Part shown: piece after piece, positions 1 through 9,681 of the stretch
Numbering within the stretch: the first letter of the stretch is position 1
How the letters are laid out: each line of letters opens with the position of its first letter
NCBI RefSeq assembly: GCF_000715075.1
Contig: NC_134101.1
Span: forward strand, 198,668,103-198,732,102
Reading direction: 5' to 3'
From: Nicotiana tabacum
Lineage: Eukaryota > Streptophyta > Magnoliopsida > Solanales > Solanaceae
Length of the DNA: 64,000 bases
Program-made: the position numbers and the translations under genes
The notes under the pieces: model-generated
What the model saw: the letters and a program-made list of their open reading frames with translations, nothing else
Told to the model about the DNA's origin: nothing
Database searches by the model: none

Positions 1-343
1 CCACTTACTTAGACCTGGCAATGAGGGAAGTGCTGGATCAAAATAGGACAATTAACCTTCCCTCACTGATGATCAAGCATATGAAAAGAGAAGTTGATCA
101 AGGGTAATCTTATGATGCCATATGGATTTTTGCTGACTAGGGTGTTCGAGCATTTTAGGGTTCCGTTAAGAAGACCTAAGAAGGGGACCAAGGAGGACTT
201 TTATGATGAGTGGACCTTGAAGGATTGTAATTGTATAGACCTCGGGGGGACAAAGAGCAAAAGTATAGTCACCAACTTGTTGGAAGAGCTGGTTGTTGCC
301 AATGAAGAAAGGAGAAGCTGAAGGAAGAATGGAGAAGGGTGAC
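1..343 (+). pseudogene. Fragment of a retroelement-type ORF of unknown function
   Basis: A plus-strand reading frame (94-321, with similar sense in another frame from 1 to 93) contains PYGFLLTRVFEHFRVPL. From memory this resembles a segment common in uncharacterised plant retroelement-associated proteins that read '-YG-LLT-IF--F-V-L'. There is no good ATG, the left end is cut by the window, and the similarity stops near 343, where sequence of the opposite strand (Element A RNase H) begins. It therefore looks like a piece of another element joined to, or inserted in, the end of Element A. Function is unknown. The frame could be fortuitous beyond the PYGFLLTRVFEHF stretch. Confidence 0.4.
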
Positions 344-1134
344 CACATTTTCCTTCGTGATGTTATTGGTGGCTGCTGCTAATTTGGCGAGGCCGTCTGC
401 TTCGATGTTTTGTGCTCGAGATATTTGGTCGAGTCGACATTCGTTGGATTTTGGTAGCAATTTATGAATTTCTCCCTAGTACCTTTGTAGCCTTTGCTCT
501 TTGATTTGGAAAGTCCCTGTGACTTGGTTGACGGCAAGTTGTGAGTCGCATCTACGGATGACTCGTCGTGCTCCGTATTTGAGAGTTAGCTTTAATCCTG
601 CAATTACGACCTCATACCCGGCCTCATTGTAAGTCATATCGAGACACTGTATGTACTGGCGAATGACTTCGCCCATTAGGACATCGAGTACAAGTCCCAA
701 TACAGATCCTGACGCGTTGGATGCGCCGTCAGTATATAGGACCCATAGGTCGGGTAGACTAGGTGAGGTGCGAGAAGTTTCTTGTTCAACCTCAGTCAAT
801 ATTTTGGCGTTGAAATCGGCGACGAAGTCGGCAAGTACCTGTGATTTTATTATTGTTCGCGGCTGATATGTTATATCATGTTCGCTCAGCTCTATGGCCC
901 ATTTTGCCAATCTCCCCAATAGCTCGGGTTTATACAAGATACCTCGTAGGGGGAAGGTCATTACCACCAATATAGGGTGGCATTGAAAATATGGCCTAAG
1001 CTTTCGTAAAACTATAACTAATGCCAAGACAATTTTTCGAGGTGAGGGTACCTCGTTTCGGTGTCGACAAGAGTTTTGCTAATATAATAGATCGAACATT
1101 GCGTACCTTTATCTTCGCGGACCAATATTGTACT
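344..1134 (-). pseudogene. Element A: end of RT and RNase H domain (second half of split pol)
   Basis: Reading the minus strand from 1134, the frame gives STILVREDKGTQCSIYYISKTL and continues into the RNase H region. That region holds LYTDGASN (first Asp), YNEAGYEVVIAGL (the usual Glu position), RRCDSQLAVNQVTG (second Asp) and EADGLAKLAA (last Asp). Two stops interrupt it near 1025 (SWH followed by stop codons), and a further frame change lies near 475. It would have degraded the RNA strand during reverse transcription. The upstream half lies at 19236-20400, beyond Element B. Downstream integrase is absent, and similarity stops near 343. Confidence 0.85.
1130..1134. repeat. Target-site duplication of Element B, left copy (gtact)
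   Basis: These five bases directly before the 5' LTR match gtgct at 19236-19240 at four of five positions. The length is the usual one for Ty3/gypsy integration, and the single mismatch fits an insertion that is not very recent. Confidence 0.8.
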
Positions 1135-1855
1135 TGTGAGCACGTGATTTTTGCTTCATACGAATTACTCCAAAAGAATTCCCAAAATTAGGTATTTTCT
1201 TTAATTATGTGTTATTTTTAGGAATTATTATGCGATTTTCCTGAATGTTTGCATATGTTTGTGTACATGTTTAATTTTATTAATGCATTAAAAATACAAA
1301 AATATAGCATCTGCATTTAGGATTTGATTTTTACATTAATTAATAATTAGGTGTTTTACAAAAATGAAAATTCACAAAAATAACATATTTTTGTGTTTTT
1401 AGTCAAATTGTGTGATTTTCTTTTAATTTGGTATTTAATTATTTATGATAATTATTATTTAGAGTTAATTAATATTCTTAAAGCTAATTTGGGTTTTATA
1501 ATTTAATTAGGATTTTAGTTTCAATTTTTGAAAGAAAAAGGAAGAAAAGAAAAGAAAAAGAATTAATAAAAGAGAGGAAATCAGATCTGGGCCAAAAAAT
1601 CCCCAGCCAAAACAAAAATCCACTCCAATATCCGCCCAAATACCCCAGAACCGGCCCAGACTTTTCCCCAACCGGTCCGTCTCTAGCTTCAAACCAAACG
1701 ACGTCGTTCCAGGCGTCTCAATCTGGGCCTTTGAATTAATTTGATCGAACGGTCCAAAAGCCTTCACCCAATACCCAACTCGACCCGTCCACCCAATGCT
1801 CGGTCCGCCCCAGTTGCTACACCAAACGACCCTGTTTCGTTAAAAGATCAATCAT

Positions 1856-1884
1856 GGCCGTTGGATTCTCATCATCCAACGGCC
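1856..1884 (+). repeat. Perfect inverted repeat in Element B LTR
   Basis: GGCCGTTGGA and TCCAACGGCC form 10-bp arms around a 9-base loop. The 3' LTR copy (about 16999-17025) has lost bases from the right arm. The hairpin lies about 720 bp into the LTR, just before the C-rich, telobox-containing stretch. Confidence 0.75.
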
Positions 1885-2213
1885 CTAATTTAATTACCCC
1901 TTTAGTATACCCTAACCCATTAGACCCTACCCTCAGAACCCCCTTATCGTCTCCCTCACCCAAACCCTAGAGACCAGCCGCCACCATACCCTCACCGCCT
2001 TAGGGTGGCGGCACCGGTTCCGTTCATCGCCAAAATTTATACCCCGGAACCCCCAAATCTCCCTCATTCCAAATACCCGCTCAGTTTTCTTCGAATCCGC
2101 CTAGAACTCTTCAAATATCAAATCTAATTCGAAGCCCTAGATCCATAACTTCTAACCAGTGCACGAAAGGTCAAATTGCCGAATCTTTTGGCTTAATCAA
2201 GCTTGTTTCAACA

Positions 2214-2270
2214 CAAAATAATGACTTTCGTTTGTTCTCCACCAAAGAACAAACGTTTGGTATTATTTTG
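2214..2270 (+). repeat. Long two-stage hairpin in Element B LTR
   Basis: Outer arms CAAAATAAT/ATTATTTTG and inner arms CGTTTGTTCT/AGAACAAACG flank a short loop, with unpaired bases between the two stages. The 3' LTR has the same structure at 17356-17412 with single changes (inner arm acaaatg; outer arm gcattatttt). Its role is unknown. It could be RNA structure in the transcript leader. Confidence 0.7.
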
Positions 2271-4689
2271 GGTTGAATCAGAATATTAATTCCAAGTTCA
2301 AGCTTGGCCGACAAGTTTTCCGAGTTTATTATTTATTCTCGATTAGTAATATTATGTTGTTCATTTTTCCTCATCTCTTTTTCTTTTTCTGGTCGATTTC
2401 AATTGAAACTCGACCAATCAGTAGGTTTAAAATAGCTTCCGTTCATGGGTTTTGTTGATTGTGAATATGTTATTTGTTTCCTTAATTGTATTATCTGTCA
2501 TATCTTGTTAATCACTTAGTCGATTTAACTAACATTACTCTGATAATTTAGTTAATTTCTTGTTTAATTATGTTGATACGAATTGATTAGTATAAGTTTA
2601 AAGTGGTCACCTAATTGAGAAGCTTCTATAATGGTAGGGATAGCAATTCACTACTGAATAAACTAAAACCTTAAGAATTGAGTGGAATCGAATTTTTAAA
2701 TGTTGAAAGGGCACTCTGTGAATCCTAAAGGCATTTCCCATTGCCTATTTAAGGAAACAACACACTGAGTTCAAGGGGGAGGAGAGCTAAGAAATCCTGA
2801 AAATCCTAAACGGCTGAAAACTCTAAAAAAAATAATGTTTCATTGAGTTCTGTTGGTAATTTCTGAAGTTCCTCCTAGTGCTTAAATAATTTTTGGGTAG
2901 TTGATAGCTGAAATGAATTGAAATCAAGTCTAGTCAAGGTTTTTTGGTTCATTACTTGGATTGCAATTGTTTTTTTTTCTAGGCTATTTTACTTCACTGT
3001 CTGGGCTTGAAGTTGGTTCTAAACTGCTGATTGATTCTGTTATCCTGCTACTGCTGCTAGATTTCTGATTCTCTTTGATGTGTTCTATTCTCCTTTTGAG
3101 GTACACATCCCTGATTTAAATATGTAACACAGTTCTTGAAGCTTCTTTGTTGAAAAGGAAATGGAGATTATCCCTCACTATTAGATGTCATTTCTTTTAG
3201 TTTGTTTTGCCAATTTTTAGCTTCATATGTCTCCTTCTTAGTTTAACTTAAAGTTTATATAAAAACTGTAGTAGGATAGTTATGCAATGCCTGTTGATTT
3301 ACCTCTTTAATTTCTAAGTTATGTTGTAGTTTGAAATGACTATCATTCCTGAAAGCTATGCATATTTGTTCAGATTTTTGAATGGTTTGTTAAGCACAAG
3401 ATGCTTATAGTTAAATGTGAGCATTATGTGTGAAAGCTGAAGTCATGTAGTTTGTTTTCTATGGTGAGTTTGATTCTATTTGAGAATGGCTAAGAGAGGT
3501 GTTTGATTAGCAATATTATTGATTTTAAGTTAGTTTGGATGTTTGTTATATGGCTAAATGTGTAGCAGAATTCAGCATGTTTAGTTATACTTAATGTAAA
3601 ATTTGAATAAGGTTTAATTTCAGCATACTCCAAAATTGCTTTTCAAAGGGTTTTTTCAGAAATTTTGTGCATTTTACGTCGCAAATAGCTCAAGTCGTTT
3701 TCAGTTATGAAAAAGGAATGTTGTACTCATGGATATTATGATGCCTCACTCCTGCTTTGGAAGGTTAAATTGCGTTTCTGGTCCGCTGGGATTCGATCCC
3801 TGGGCAAAACCCATTGCTACTTTCATTTCTGCCCGGATTGGGCCTAATATAGGCCCATTGTTTTGAAAGCCCTTGCATTGTTTGTTGTTTTCCGTTGGTC
3901 TAACAGCTTGAAATTGAAACTTAAAGGGGTTGGCCTTTGAGTTGAATCACGGACTCGAATTAAGGACCTTGTCTTTGTTTGAAATTGCCCTTGTTTGAGT
4001 TTGGGCTTACTCTTAGGTCCAAGCATGACAGTCCCTTTCGAACGGAATTCGAATCATTCCTTCCTCATTAGGCTGCCGGCTCATTTGTGATGGGCCTAGC
4101 CCTTTTAATTAAAATAATAGACTCTTCTCCATGTAAACCTTTAGTTAATTTAAATAGAACCTTTAATTATATTTAGTGATAATTAATTAAGCCCCTTAAT
4201 CAACTGAGGTGAGCCATATTAGTGACACAAATAATTTATGGCCCTCAAAGTTTAGTTTGAGCTTTCCTTAAAATTGGAATTGAGGTGCGTCGTGTCAAAT
4301 AAAATCTCAAATGCATGGCCCTCGCCTAATTGTTTCTTTTAAAATACTTAGAATTCGAGGCGTGCCGTTTAGCAAATTTCTATGGCCCTTGCAAAGTTAA
4401 AAACGCGTAGTTGCTTTAGGCGCGTATATTCAATAATATTACCTTCCTAAACTCGGGTGTGCATTTCATGTGACCCAACTCTAAATCTCGCAACGTTGAA
4501 TAAAATGTGTTTCAGATTGCGAGTACATTTCATGTGGCACGATCCAAAGACATGTTTTAAACGACGTTAAATCTTCTTTAAAATGAATAAAAGCGGTTAA
4601 AAGTTAAAATTTGCACATAGGTTCAAAATGTTTTAAAATCAGATAATTAAGCCAAATATAACAGTTGAGCGACTGTGCTAGAACCACGG

Positions 4690-4722
4690 AACTCGGGAAT
4701 GCCTAACACCTTCTCCCGAGTT
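4690..4722 (+). repeat. Conserved hairpin near the LTR 3' end (Element B, 5' copy)
   Basis: The arms are AACTCGGGA and TCTCCCGAGTT, with a loop containing tgcctaacacct. It recurs in all four LTRs of Elements B and C: 18991-19023, 20989-21021 and 39933-39965 (the last two on the minus strand). In Element C the right arm reads TCTCCCGGGTT, which still pairs through a G-U wobble. Confidence 0.75.
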
Positions 4723-4939
4723 AACAGAATTCCTTACTCGGATTTCTGGTTCGCAGATTATTAAACAGAGTCAATCTTTCCTCGATTCGGGATTTAAACC
4801 GGTGACTTGGGACGCCATAAATTATCCCAAGTGGTGACTCTGAATCTCTTAATAAACAATCCCGTTTCGATTGTCCTTTAATTGGAAAAACTCCCTTATA
4901 TCCCTTACGGGTGTAGGTAAAAAGGAGGTGTGACAGCTC

Positions 4940-4957
4940 TGGCGACTCTGCTGGGGA
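4940..4957 (+). promoter_or_regulatory. Element B primer-binding site
   Basis: TGGCGACTCTGCTGGGGA lies four bases after the LTR end and begins with TGG, as needed to pair with a tRNA 3' CCA. The same site occurs on the minus strand in Element C (39706-39722). Ogre/Tat elements are reported to use tRNA-Arg; I did not compare it with a tRNA sequence. Confidence 0.8.
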
Positions 4958-5978
4958 TAAGAACCCAGAACTTCCGGTTCAGGGTTCAAGAATTCGAGCT
5001 TGTTAATGCAATTTTTATTTGGCTTTATTGTTGATATTACTGTATTTTGTGGACTTAATATGCTAAATGTTGCTTTTACCGCTTTGATATGGTTGAACTA
5101 TATATATAAACTGCTACGAAACCCTCCCTCTTTCTGAGTCTTCTAAATCATGGAGAAGGGTGAACTTCGTGTGGCTTCTCTTCTGTCTAGAGTCTTATCT
5201 CATTTTAGAACAAGGTTCAGACAAGTTGCAAAGCCGGTGAAGCTTCTGTATTCCCGGCACGCTGCCCCCCCCCCCCGGCTCGAGTTGTCCGCTCGGGTAA
5301 GCCATGTCTAGAACAATAAACCCAGGTTTTAAACCTAGAATAACGCAGCCTCATGCCGGATCCCTAGTAGGAACGTTTGATTGCATCATGTGCATTTGAC
5401 TTAGGGGACTCAACATAGGGGTTGGGTCCGTCTAGGACAGGTGTACCCATAATCAAAGACCATACTGATGCATATTTTACATGCTACTTGTGCATTTATT
5501 TGCTTTGGGTTCGCATGCTGACCGACTTTTGAATGATGAGAGAAAAGTTGGAAAAGAAAATAGCGGTATAAGGGTTGAGTGAGTTAATCACCTATTTTGA
5601 AAAAAATCAATGTCCAAATAGTACTGAAACTCCGCCGAATTTTTTTTTGAGAAAAATAAAATGAAAAAAAAAGAGTTTTGTTTTCAAAATAGTTTTATTT
5701 GCCAGAACTACGCTCGGTCTTATTTATGCGGGGTCATGATACGTAGTCAATCTCCATAGGATTCGACCACAACCAAGAGAAAAGAATAAAATGGAAAAAG
5801 AAAAAAGGGGAATAAAAGATAGGCGTGAATAACAATAAAAGGGAAAGGTCATAAAAAGGAAAAGCCGGGATGACACAAGCAACCGAGCAAATACATTACA
5901 GAAATGACTAATTGCCTAAGTGCATTGCATTCCTATGTGCGGTTGCCTATTTGTTAAAACTCTAATCAGTAACAAGTT
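4958..5978 (+). other. Element B untranslated leader
   Basis: There is no convincing gene here. The stretch holds a poly-C run (about 5266-5277), conserved leader sequence shared with Element C (for example the part containing ggatccctagtaggaacg, and the part at 5590-5640), one copy of the recurring module (5699-5768) and a purine-rich tract (about 5775-5870). Element C has about 2.4 kb more at the position of the module, including ORF1. Confidence 0.75.
5699..5768 (+). repeat. Inter-ORF module, hybrid copy, Element B
   Basis: It reads GCCAGAACTACGCTCGGTCT...GATACGTAGTCAATCTCCATAGGATTCGACC. The left part matches the first module of Element C (38725-38790: tttgcccgaactacgcg in sense). The right part matches the second (36244-36310: gcggggtaatgatac...caatctccataagattcga in sense). 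It therefore looks like the product of recombination between those two direct repeats. Confidence 0.7.
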
Positions 5979-7730
5979 TTGTTGTTGTTATCAGAATTCA
6001 AGCAGTTAGTTCACCTAAGCATACTGGCAACCCACCCATACCAAACCAGATCCAAAGGTGAAATAATCATGTTTATCCCAAATGTAGACACCAGTGCCAT
6101 TGATCCTTCGAGAGAAGAAGAAGAAGAGTTGGATGTCAATGCCATGAAAGAAGAGATGTACAAATTGAAATAACAAATGGCCGAAATGTATCAGGCCTGG
6201 GCTAAAGGACAACCACCATCAGCTTACCCGGCTAACCCTACCTTTACCCCACCCCTGGCTCAATCTCAAGATCATTCGGTCACTGATCTGTCCCCGAGCT
6301 TTCCTATTTACCAACACTACCGGGGCACCATTTCTCATACGCCACAGTCTCCACCCTCTAAACCAATTCCATACCCTCCTCAACCAGTAACTCATGTCTT
6401 CGTAGCACCTCCACTAGCTACACTCCACAAATCTCCTAGCGAGCCAATGTTCTAGGCCTAGGACAACCAATACTACCCCTCGGAGCCCACTTTCAAAGCT
6501 CCAGAAACCCATTCCTATACTCATCGCTTTGACTTCCCGATAGAAGATGATAAACCATCCAAAAATCCCGAACAGGAAGAAATGTTCAGGAAAGTTAAAG
6601 TCTTAGAACAATCATTTAGGGACATGCGGGGATTGGAAGGTCAAGTAAGTGTGACCTACAAGGACCTATGTCTGTTTTCGAATGTGCAATTGTCGGCAGG
6701 TTTACTTCAGGAGGGGAGCAGGAGGAAAAGATGAATTGTTAATGGCTTACTTCAGTCAGAGTTTGAGTGGATCAGCATTGGAATGGTATACTCGCCAAGA
6801 TCACGGAAGATGGTACACATAGGATGATCTGGCACAAGCATTCACTTGTCACTTCCAGTACAATCTTGAGATCATTCCAGATCGACTGTCCTTGACTAAA
6901 CTAGAGAAAAAGCACAGCGAAAGTTTCAGAGAATATGGTTTCCGATGGAGGGAGCAAGCAGCAAGAGTAGGCCCCCCCGATGAAGGAGAGCGAGATGGTG
7001 GATTACTTCCTACATGCTTTAGAACCTACCTATTATGGCCATCTGGTCTCAGCTGTGGGGAAGTCATTCAACGAAGTGGTGAAGATGGGGGGCATGGTAG
7101 AAGAAGGCCTCAAGTCGAATAAAATTATGAGTTATTCAGCTATAAAAGCAACTACTCAGGATATTCAGGGCGGCATAGGAGGGATTAGGAAAAAGAAGAG
7201 AGAGGACGCGACAATGGTTGAGTCAGGAACTTGGTCCGGATCTAGAGGTTTACCTTACCACTATAATCAACCTCGATGCCACCAACAAACTTACCACCAC
7301 AACACTACTATCCCCCACCAGAACCTTATTTTTCCGTCCATCATGCACAAGCATACAACTAACCTCCCGCCCACACGCAATGGCGTGCTTCCGTTCCACA
7401 AAATACATACCCACATCCACGAGCCTACCAAAACACTCCCGGACCAAGTTTCCGGCCTAGTTAAGCATTCAAGGGTGAAAGGTTACAGAAAAAGAAAACC
7501 TTTACTCCGTTGGGAGAATCATACACTAGTCTGTTCCACAGGCTAAAACAGTTGGATATGCTAAGGCCGATATAGTCCAAACTGCCAAATCCTCCTCCAA
7601 AAAATCTTGACTATACTATCATCTGTGATTATTGTTCTGGTACTCCAGGTCATAACACAAAGAATTGCAGGCACTTAAAAAGTGCGATACAGGAACTCAT
7701 TGATACCAATAGAATTGAAGTTCAAGCTCC
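5979..7730 (+). pseudogene. Element B gag (broken)
   Basis: A capsid-nucleocapsid precursor that would package element RNA. The N-terminal part (ILATHPYQTRSK, then a coiled Glu/Lys-rich stretch and a Pro-rich linker at 6177-6455) is followed by the capsid core in shifted frames at about 6660-7130 (GSALEWYTRQD, RWREQAARV, MVDYFLHALEPTYYGHLVSAVGKSFNEVVKMG). A Pro/Thr-rich region comes next, then the zinc knuckle CDYCSGTPGHNTKNC at about 7627-7671. In-frame stops occur (e.g. after MYKLK near 6173 and at 6453), with frameshifts near 6700 and 7220. No ATG precedes the conserved ILATHPY segment, as in Element C, so the natural start is unclear. Confidence 0.85.
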
Positions 7731-7731
7731 T

Positions 7732-9496
7732 GTGGCACCGAATATTAGCAGGAATCCTATGCCAACCCACCAAGAGGCAAATATGATTGAAATAGTGCAT
7801 GAGGAGGGAGAGCCTAGGAAGCCATCACAGACCGTCATGATGATTCGGTCCAGTGGAGTCAAAATAGTTGAACAATCAGCGGGTGAGAAGTCGGTGCTCA
7901 AGTCGAGCAAAAAGAGTGTTGAGCCATCTGTGGCAGTTGAGAAGGGATCTTCCAGCAAGGTTGCAACGAAACAGGAAGGGGTGAAGGTAATCGTACCAGG
8001 AGCGGCCAGCAAACCCGTCATAATTGTGGAAGGTGCCCGTGTAGATCGGGTTATTATCAAGCCGGTAACCTAGTTACCAATAATTAATAGCAAGGCTATT
8101 CCATGGAATTACGAACTGGTGACAGTGATGTACAAAGGGAAAGAGGTCAAAGAAGAAGTTTGTGAAGCCCAAGGTTTGACTCGCTTGGGAAAGTGTTTTA
8201 CTCCCGAGGAGTTAAGAAGAACAAAAGACAATTCGGTGCTGGTAAAGAAAGCCATAACTGAAGAAGAAGCAGAAGAATTCTTGAGGAAGATGAAGCTACA
8301 GGACCACTCTATCGCAGAACAATTAAGAAAGACGCCTGCTCAAATTTCCCTATTGTCATTATTGATCCATTCAGATGAGCACCGTCAAGCTTTAATGAAA
8401 ATCTTGAATGAGGCGCACGTTCCCGATAAGATCTCCGTGAATCACTTGGAAAAAATAGCCAACAAAATCTTCGAAGTAAACAGAGTTACTTTTTCCGATG
8501 ATGAATTGCTTGTAGAGGGTACTGAGCATAACAGAGCCCTTTACCTTACAGTGAAGTGTGAGAACTCTATGGTGACCCGGGTATTGGTTGACAATGGGTC
8601 AAGCGCAAACATCTGTCCTCTCTCCACTCTAAGCAAGTTGAAAATAAAAGATGAGAGGATCCATAAGAACAGTATTTGCGTGCGGGGATTTGACGGCAGA
8701 GGTAAAGATTCAGTTGGGGAGATAGTGCTAGAGCTGACGATAGGGCCAGTTGAGTTCATAATGGAGTTTCAGGTGATGGATATAGCTGTTTCCTATAATT
8801 TGTTGTTAGGTCGACCATGGATCCACGCCGCTAAAGCAGTCCCATCAACACTACACCAGGTAGTCAAATTTGAATGGGATAGACAAGAAATAGTTGTGCA
8901 TGGGGAAGACAGTTTATGCACTCGCAGCAATGCCATTGTACCGGTCATTGAAGTGGAAGATGACCAGGGACCATGTGTCTACCAGGTTTCTGACACAATG
9001 TTGGTAGAGAAATTTTCGGAGGGGAAATACATTCCAAATTCGAAGATAACCACCACATCGGTCATGGTGGCCTATGAGATGTTGAAGAATGGTTTTGTAC
9101 TCGGTAAAGGTTTGGGCTCATCTTTGCAAGGCATCATACAGCCGGTGTCCCTTCCTGAAAACTTGGGAACATTTGGTCTGGGATTCAAGCCCACTGCCGC
9201 AGACATAAGAAGGGCCAGAAAGCTAAAACAGAAGGCATGGGTCCTTCCAAAGCCAGTCCCACATCTTTCCAAATCATTTGTCAAGTCTGGTACCGGAAGT
9301 CACCCAGTAACTACAATTCCCAGTTCTATGATTGAGCTGGATAAGAAGTTAATTGAAAGATTTGAGAAGTTGTTTGACGGTGTGAACATGGTGGAAACTG
9401 GAGAAGGATCAAGTCAAGCGGATGTGCAATTCGTTGGGTCAAGTGCAAAAATCAGTAATTGGGAAGCTACTCCTCTTCCCATCGGAAGGAGTTTTG
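7732..9496 (+). pseudogene. Element B protease region
   Basis: This region would encode the aspartic protease that cuts the polyprotein. A spacer frame runs from 7732 to 8073 and ends in a stop. A 463-residue frame (8119-9510) then carries the protease: VLVDNGSSANICPLSTL has the active Asp in a D-N-G-S context seen in this lineage, followed by LLLGRPWIH. A later G-patch-like segment (MLKNGFVLGKGLGSSLQGI...) is Gly-rich. The coding part probably ends at 9496, at the splice donor, since the stop at 9508-9510 lies inside the predicted intron. A stop near 8071 breaks the link from gag. Confidence 0.85.
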
Positions 9497-9681
9497 GTAG
9501 TTTATTTTGATTTTCCTTCAGTTTGTCTGGGTTATTCTAGGGTTGTAATCCAGATTGTTATCTTTCTGTCTATTTGAGTGTGCAAACCTTGTTATCTTTT
9601 ATCATTTAATGAAATGCAATTTCTCTTTCTTCATCATTCTTGATGGTTTTCCTTTTTGTTTTTCTTTTCTTTTCTGTACAG
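9497..9681 (+). other. Predicted intron between protease and RT, Element B
   Basis: The donor is TTTTG^GTAGTT and the acceptor is a long T-rich tract ending in CTGTACAG. Element C has the equivalent intron (32185-32356, minus strand) with near-identical ends. An intron at this place is a known hallmark of Ogre elements. In B the frames on either side no longer match (the donor side leaves one base where two are needed), so one base has apparently been lost near 9490. Confidence 0.75.

Larger units (their letters stand above)
1135..4935 (+). repeat. Element B 5' LTR (3801 bp)
   Basis: It starts TGTGAGCACGTG and ends GGAGGTGTGACA, and matches 16277-19235 over its whole length apart from one gap. 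That gap (about 3636-4477 here) is missing from the 3' copy. By eye the two copies differ at a few percent of sites, more than the two LTRs of Element C; I did not count. It contains a C-rich stretch with AAACCCTAG telobox-like motifs (about 1960-1980), two hairpins (1856-1884 and 2214-2270) and a third near the 3' end (4690-4722). No convincing TATA box was found. A minus-strand ORF at 1507-1767 is an incidental opening. Confidence 0.93.
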
